Assembly: GCA_023473405.1 (NCBI GenBank)
Contig: JAMCZD010000244.1
Span: 1-11,091 of the forward strand
Direction of reading: 5' to 3'
DNA length: 11,091 bases
From: Candidatus Omnitrophota bacterium
GTDB taxonomy: Bacteria; Verrucomicrobiota; Verrucomicrobiia; Limisphaerales; UBA1319
Shown here: positions 8,093 through 11,091 of the stretch, in pieces
How the letters are laid out: every line of letters begins with the position of its first letter
How positions within the stretch are numbered: position 1 is the first letter of the stretch
Made by a program: the position numbers and the translations under genes
Notes under the pieces: model-generated
The model's input: the letters and a program-made list of their open reading frames with translations, nothing else
Database searches by the model: none
What the model was told of the DNA's origin: nothing

Positions 8093-8224
8093 TTAATTGA
8101 GCGTTGATCATTGAGAATCTGCCATTTGTTATTGAATGCAGAGCGGCTACTCCGTTGCAGGATTGCGCCATGGCGACGCTCACTTTCTTCAATGAAAAAT
8201 AACCAATTTTCAATGCTCAATTTA
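8093..8224. repeat. 132-bp inverted-repeat segment, MITE- or REP-like
   Basis: The left end TTAATTGAGCGTTGA (8093-8107) matches the reverse complement of the right end (8210-8224) at 13 of 15 positions. Inside, AT-rich stretches at about 8109-8138 and 8187-8209 are also loosely similar in opposite orientation, and GAGCG (8141-8145) faces CGCTC (8177-8181). The whole could fold into one long imperfect hairpin around a GC-rich centre that holds the palindrome CGCCATGGCG. The right end overlaps the last codons and stop of the SWIM gene, and 8191-8214 alone forms a weak hairpin just after that stop. I see no clear target-site duplication and no coding capacity. Confidence 0.45.
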
Positions 8225-9101
8225 CAATGGAACCTGAATTCCGCTTGCCCTTATTCTTCGTCTTGGGCTGATGTGCGGCGGCCTTGGCCTTGGGGCGGGC
8301 TTTAGCCGTTGAATCCTTGGTTGTTTTGGCTGGCGGCTTGGGTTTGGCAGGGGTAGCGGTGCGTTTCTTTGCCGTCTTGGTTTCAGTATCCAGCTCAATG
8401 CCGAATACGGTGGCCATTTCGGATTCGGATAGTTCGGAACCGTCGCCGGCAGTTTTGGCCGCAAGATCGGTCGCAGCCGCCGCATGGGTAATCAATTCCT
8501 CGTAGTTGACAGATCGCAGGACAAAGAGCAGCTCGGGGCTCTCGTCCAAACGTGCGCCGACTCCATAGAGAACGGCGGCAACGTGTTTGCACATGGTCGC
8601 CCAGTCCGGACATGAACAGTCCAGCTTTATCTCTTTGGGTGAGGGAAACAGACCGGTCTCCTTGCGGGTAATGATGTCCATAACCCGGTCGGAGAGCTGC
8701 CCCTGCAGCAACTCGACCAGCGAACCAATCCCACCGGCGCACTCGCGGCATAGGGCCTTCCATTTCGAATTTGCCACCGGGCCTTGGTTTATTTTGACCT
8801 TGTAGAGCTCGGAGCCGCTCACGATCGCCTCGATCTCGCCAGGCCGCAAATCCAGGTGCACCACCGATCCGTTCCGGACATAAGTGCGTCCACGGGGCAG
8901 GCGGTTGGCGTAGTCCATGTAGGATTCGAGGTTATCACACCAGGCCTTACCCCAAAAGGTGCTCGCAATGGTTCGGCCTTCGAGCGTTACGGGACGGATG
9001 ACCTTGCCTTTCTTGGCAAGCTTGTCCATCTCGCGTTGCGCTCTGCGGCGGCGCTCGGCCACCGACACGTAGGGTCTAAATCCGAAATTGTACCAGCTCA
9101 T
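8217..9101 (-). CDS. SWIM zinc-finger protein paired with SNF2 ATPase
   Basis: A 294-residue cytoplasmic protein. About residues 1-110 match the N-terminal region common to bacterial SWIM proteins (ASTFWGKAWCDNLESYMDYA, RLPRGRTYVRNG). The SWIM zinc finger is at 160-175: KLDCSCPDWATMCKHVAAVLY, with Cys162, Cys164, Cys171 and His173 as the CxCx(n)CxH ligands. From about 241 the tail is Lys/Ala/Pro-rich (KKRTATPAKPKPPAKTTK and similar), like histone H1, and probably binds DNA non-specifically. SWIM domains bind DNA or protein partners and are often encoded beside SNF2 ATPases. Here the SNF2 stop lies 12 nt before this ATG, so the two are co-transcribed. An AAGGA at the end of the SNF2 gene lies 15 nt upstream of the ATG, so the ribosome site is poorly spaced. 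The last codons fall within the inverted-repeat segment 8093-8224. The exact cellular role is unknown. Confidence 0.88.
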   Translation of the reverse strand: MSWYNFGFRPYVSVAERRRRAQREMDKLAKKGKVIRPVTLEGRTIASTFWGKAWCDNLESYMDYANRLPRGRTYVRNGSVVHLDLRPGEIEAIVSGSELYKVKINQGPVANSKWKALCRECAGGIGSLVELLQGQLSDRVMDIITRKETGLFPSPKEIKLDCSCPDWATMCKHVAAVLYGVGARLDESPELLFVLRSVNYEELITHAAAATDLAAKTAGDGSELSESEMATVFGIELDTETKTAKKRTATPAKPKPPAKTTKDSTAKARPKAKAAAHQPKTKNKGKRNSGSIVN

Positions 9102-9113
9102 GATTGTTCTTTC

Positions 9114-11091
9114 TTATCCTTCGGTTGCACGCTGCAAGTCAAGCTCAACGAATCGGAGCAATTCATCGTTGCTCATTTCGGTAAGCAGCTTTTCACTGCC
9201 GCCTTCGAGTATCTCGTCCGAAAGCGATTTCTTGTCCTCGATAACTTGGTCGATACGCTCCTCGATGGTACCGCGGCACACGAATTTGTGCACCAGGACA
9301 TTGCGTTTCTGCCCAATGCGAAAGGCGCGGTCGGTGGCTTGGTTCTCGACGGCGGGATTCCACCAGCGATCGAAATGGATGACTTGGGCGGCCTGGGTCA
9401 AGTTCAGACCCGTGCCGCCCGCCTTGACTGTAAGAACAAAGAACGGCGGGCCGTCATCCCGCTGAAACAATTCAACCAGCCGCGGCCGTTGGGCGACTGC
9501 CGTGCCGCCGTGCAAGAGCAAGCCGGGCCGATTGAAGACATCGGTTAAGAAAGCAACCAGCGGCTCCGCTATCTCGCGGAACTGTGTAAACACGAGCACC
9601 TTTTCCTGGCGATCCGCTATCTCCTCGGCTAGTTCGCGCAACCGGGCAAACTTGCCACTGGCCTCCGGCGCGTATGCGCCATCGTTGAGCCATTGCGATG
9701 GATGATTGCAGATTTGTTTGAATCGCATGATAAAGGCCAGGACCAGGCCCTTGCGCTGGATGCCATCGGCTGATTTAAGACCGTCGGCCAAGTCCGTCAC
9801 CGCTTTCTGGTAAAGCGCGGCTTGGATTTTAGTCAGCGAACAAAAGGCGCGCACCTCGGTCTTTTCCGGCAGATCGGCAATGACGCGCTTGTCCGTCTTC
9901 AGGCGCCGCAGGATGTAAGGGCGCGTGATGACGCGCAGCGGCCCGTAGTCCGGATGGCCGCCGCTTTCCCGGGCGCGAATGAATTTATTGAATACGCCGG
10001 CGGAACCGAGCAAACCGGGATTGAGGAAATCGAATATAGACCATAAGTCCGAGGGACGGTTTTCGACCGGGGTCCCGGTGAGGGCGAACCGGCTCGACGC
10101 TTTGATTTCCTTGACCGCTCGAGCCTGGCGTGTGCTGGAATTTTTTATTGCCTGGGCTTCATCCAGGATCGCCAGATTCCATTCACGCCGCCGGAGTTTG
10201 TCCAAACGCGCCAGCATGCCATACGTCGTTATGACCAGGTCAGCCCGGCGGCAAACCGTTGAATTCAAGAGGGCGTCGAGGTTGTCCGATTCGGACGGAT
10301 GCACAATGGCGAATCTGATCGAGGGCGTAAAACGCTCAATTTCCGCCCGCCAATTGGCCAGCAGAGACGCGGGCACCACAAGTAGGCTGGGCAGGCGCGT
10401 GGAAGCACTCTTTCCTGTCTCTCCTTTGGCGAGCGACTTCGCCTGCGGCGGCAGATTGACTTGATCGTGACTGTCGCAGCTTGCTGGGCCGCGTCCCGGA
10501 GAGACTTCTCTGCGGGCGTCCGGAGACAGAGTCTCGTCACTGTCGGGAGTTGCGCTTGATTTGTGCTTCAGCAGCAAGGCCAGCGTCTGGAGCGTCTTGC
10601 CCAGGCCCATGTCGTCTGCCAGGCATCCGCCCAAACCCAGCCGCGACAGAAACCAAAGCCAGTTCACTCCGATCACTTGGTAAGGACGCAGTTGGGCTTT
10701 CAAACCTGGAATTTCTTGTTGCGCAGCGATGCGCGCCGGATCACGCAGTTCCATTAATACTTCATCGAGCCAACTGCCCGCCTGAACACCCGACCATTCA
10801 CGCGCCGTGTCTGCTTCAAGACCCGACCCTGTATTGGCTGCGCCTGGTTGAAAACCCGCAAGAAGCCGCATGCCCTCGAAAAAGGTCAGTCCATCACGGC
10901 GGGCCATCTTTTCAACGGTTTTCCAATGCGCCAGCGCCTCTTGAAGCTTTTCCTTGTCCACTTCAACCCATTTGCCGCGAACCAGCGCCAGGCCGTCCAC
11001 CGCGTTAAGCAATCCCTGCCATTCCTCATCGGTCAGCGGTTCGCCATCGAGGGTAACCTCCGCCGAAAAATCCAGCAGGGAATCCGCCCCC
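9114..11091 (-). CDS. SNF2-family DNA-dependent ATPase (Rad54-like helicase superfamily 2), 5' end beyond window
   Basis: The frame is open from the right edge to a TAA at 9114-9116, giving 658 visible residues and a missing N-terminus. The first visible residues (LTDEEWQGLLNAVDGLALVRGKWVEVD, about 20-46) are typical of the SNF2-associated domain (DUF3670/PF12419) before the ATPase. A TTG at 11012 is therefore internal and not the start. The core follows with motif I DMGLGKT (10593-10613), motif II DEAQ (10152-10163), LTGTPVENRPSDLWSIFDFL, then the C-terminal helicase lobe: KVLVFTQF, KAGGTGLNLTQA and the motif VI region ATDRAFRIGQKRNV. These proteins translocate on double-stranded DNA using ATP and remodel protein-DNA complexes. 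Odd: about 59 low-complexity residues are inserted between motif I and motif Ia (10386-10562). The downstream SWIM gene is 12 nt away, a recurrent bacterial pairing. Confidence 0.93.
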   Translation of the reverse strand, partial: GADSLLDFSAEVTLDGEPLTDEEWQGLLNAVDGLALVRGKWVEVDKEKLQEALAHWKTVEKMARRDGLTFFEGMRLLAGFQPGAANTGSGLEADTAREWSGVQAGSWLDEVLMELRDPARIAAQQEIPGLKAQLRPYQVIGVNWLWFLSRLGLGGCLADDMGLGKTLQTLALLLKHKSSATPDSDETLSPDARREVSPGRGPASCDSHDQVNLPPQAKSLAKGETGKSASTRLPSLLVVPASLLANWRAEIERFTPSIRFAIVHPSESDNLDALLNSTVCRRADLVITTYGMLARLDKLRRREWNLAILDEAQAIKNSSTRQARAVKEIKASSRFALTGTPVENRPSDLWSIFDFLNPGLLGSAGVFNKFIRARESGGHPDYGPLRVITRPYILRRLKTDKRVIADLPEKTEVRAFCSLTKIQAALYQKAVTDLADGLKSADGIQRKGLVLAFIMRFKQICNHPSQWLNDGAYAPEASGKFARLRELAEEIADRQEKVLVFTQFREIAEPLVAFLTDVFNRPGLLLHGGTAVAQRPRLVELFQRDDGPPFFVLTVKAGGTGLNLTQAAQVIHFDRWWNPAVENQATDRAFRIGQKRNVLVHKFVCRGTIEERIDQVIEDKKSLSDEILEGGSEKLLTEMSNDELLRFVELDLQRATEG
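10491..10535. repeat. Two imperfect palindromic repeat copies inside the SNF2 coding insertion
   Basis: GCGTCCCGGAGAGACTTCTC (10491-10510) and GCGTCCGGAGACAGAGTCTC (10516-10535) are close variants. Each contains its own small hairpin: AGAGA/TCTCT at 10500-10511, and GAGAC/GTCTC at 10523-10535. They lie in the low-complexity insertion of the ATPase, and a further GGCGA/TCGCC stem is at 10428-10443. This looks like repeat DNA captured in a coding sequence while keeping frame. Confidence 0.4.

Larger units (their letters stand above)
7899..8216. other. 318-nt intergenic region without a gene
   Basis: The gap between the SWIM gene and the GH106 gene has no convincing coding frame. It is lower in GC than its surroundings and holds the palindrome at 7918-7937, the hairpin at 7998-8021, and most of the inverted-repeat segment 8093-8224. 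It should contain the promoter for the GH106 operon, but I could not pick out convincing -35/-10 boxes. Confidence 0.7.

Noticed and set aside
8784..9548. 254-codon open frame on the plus strand
   Set aside because: It lies antisense across the SWIM and SNF2 genes, both of which have clear domain motifs; its translation shows no recognisable family and is best explained by codon bias.
9114..11012. TTG at 11012 as the start of the SNF2 gene
   Set aside because: The frame stays open to the window edge, and the residues upstream of the TTG continue the SNF2-associated domain.

Overview
The window looks like chromosomal DNA of a free-living, polysaccharide-degrading bacterium, most plausibly of the Planctomycetota/Verrucomicrobiota/Lentisphaerota group. 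This placement is an inference from three things: moderately high GC, two very large secreted carbohydrate-active enzymes without a SusC/SusD pair in view, and AT-rich hairpin-forming intergenic sequence next to an SNF2/SWIM pair. No rRNA, tRNA, CRISPR array, transposase or integrase was seen. All five recognisable genes lie on the minus strand, so the transcription order is from the right end of the window to the left.

Right part (about 8217-11091): a 5'-truncated bacterial SNF2-family DNA-dependent ATPase is followed after only 12 nt by a SWIM zinc-finger protein with a lysine/alanine/proline-rich, histone-H1-like tail. This pair recurs in many bacteria and probably acts on nucleic acids. 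The ATPase core carries an unusual low-complexity insertion between helicase motifs I and Ia that contains two short palindromic repeats.

Middle (about 7899-8216): a 318-nt gap without a gene. It holds three inverted-repeat structures, including a roughly 132-bp segment with imperfect 15-bp terminal inverted repeats that overlaps the last codons of the SWIM gene, and a small palindrome just upstream of the next gene.

Left-middle (1551-7898): a probable two-gene operon for carbohydrate breakdown. The first gene is a secreted GH106-type alpha-L-rhamnosidase with a discoidin-like insertion. The second, 81 nt downstream, is a secreted glycosidase-like TIM-barrel protein with an inserted small beta domain and a C-terminal carbohydrate-binding-like sandwich. 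Together they suggest attack on a rhamnose-containing glycan. The family and activity of the second protein cannot be fixed from sequence alone.

Left end (1-1289): a 3'-truncated gene with a pRiA4b ORF-3-like domain at its visible C-terminus. It is separated from the glycosidase gene by 261 nt containing a perfect 11-bp inverted repeat.
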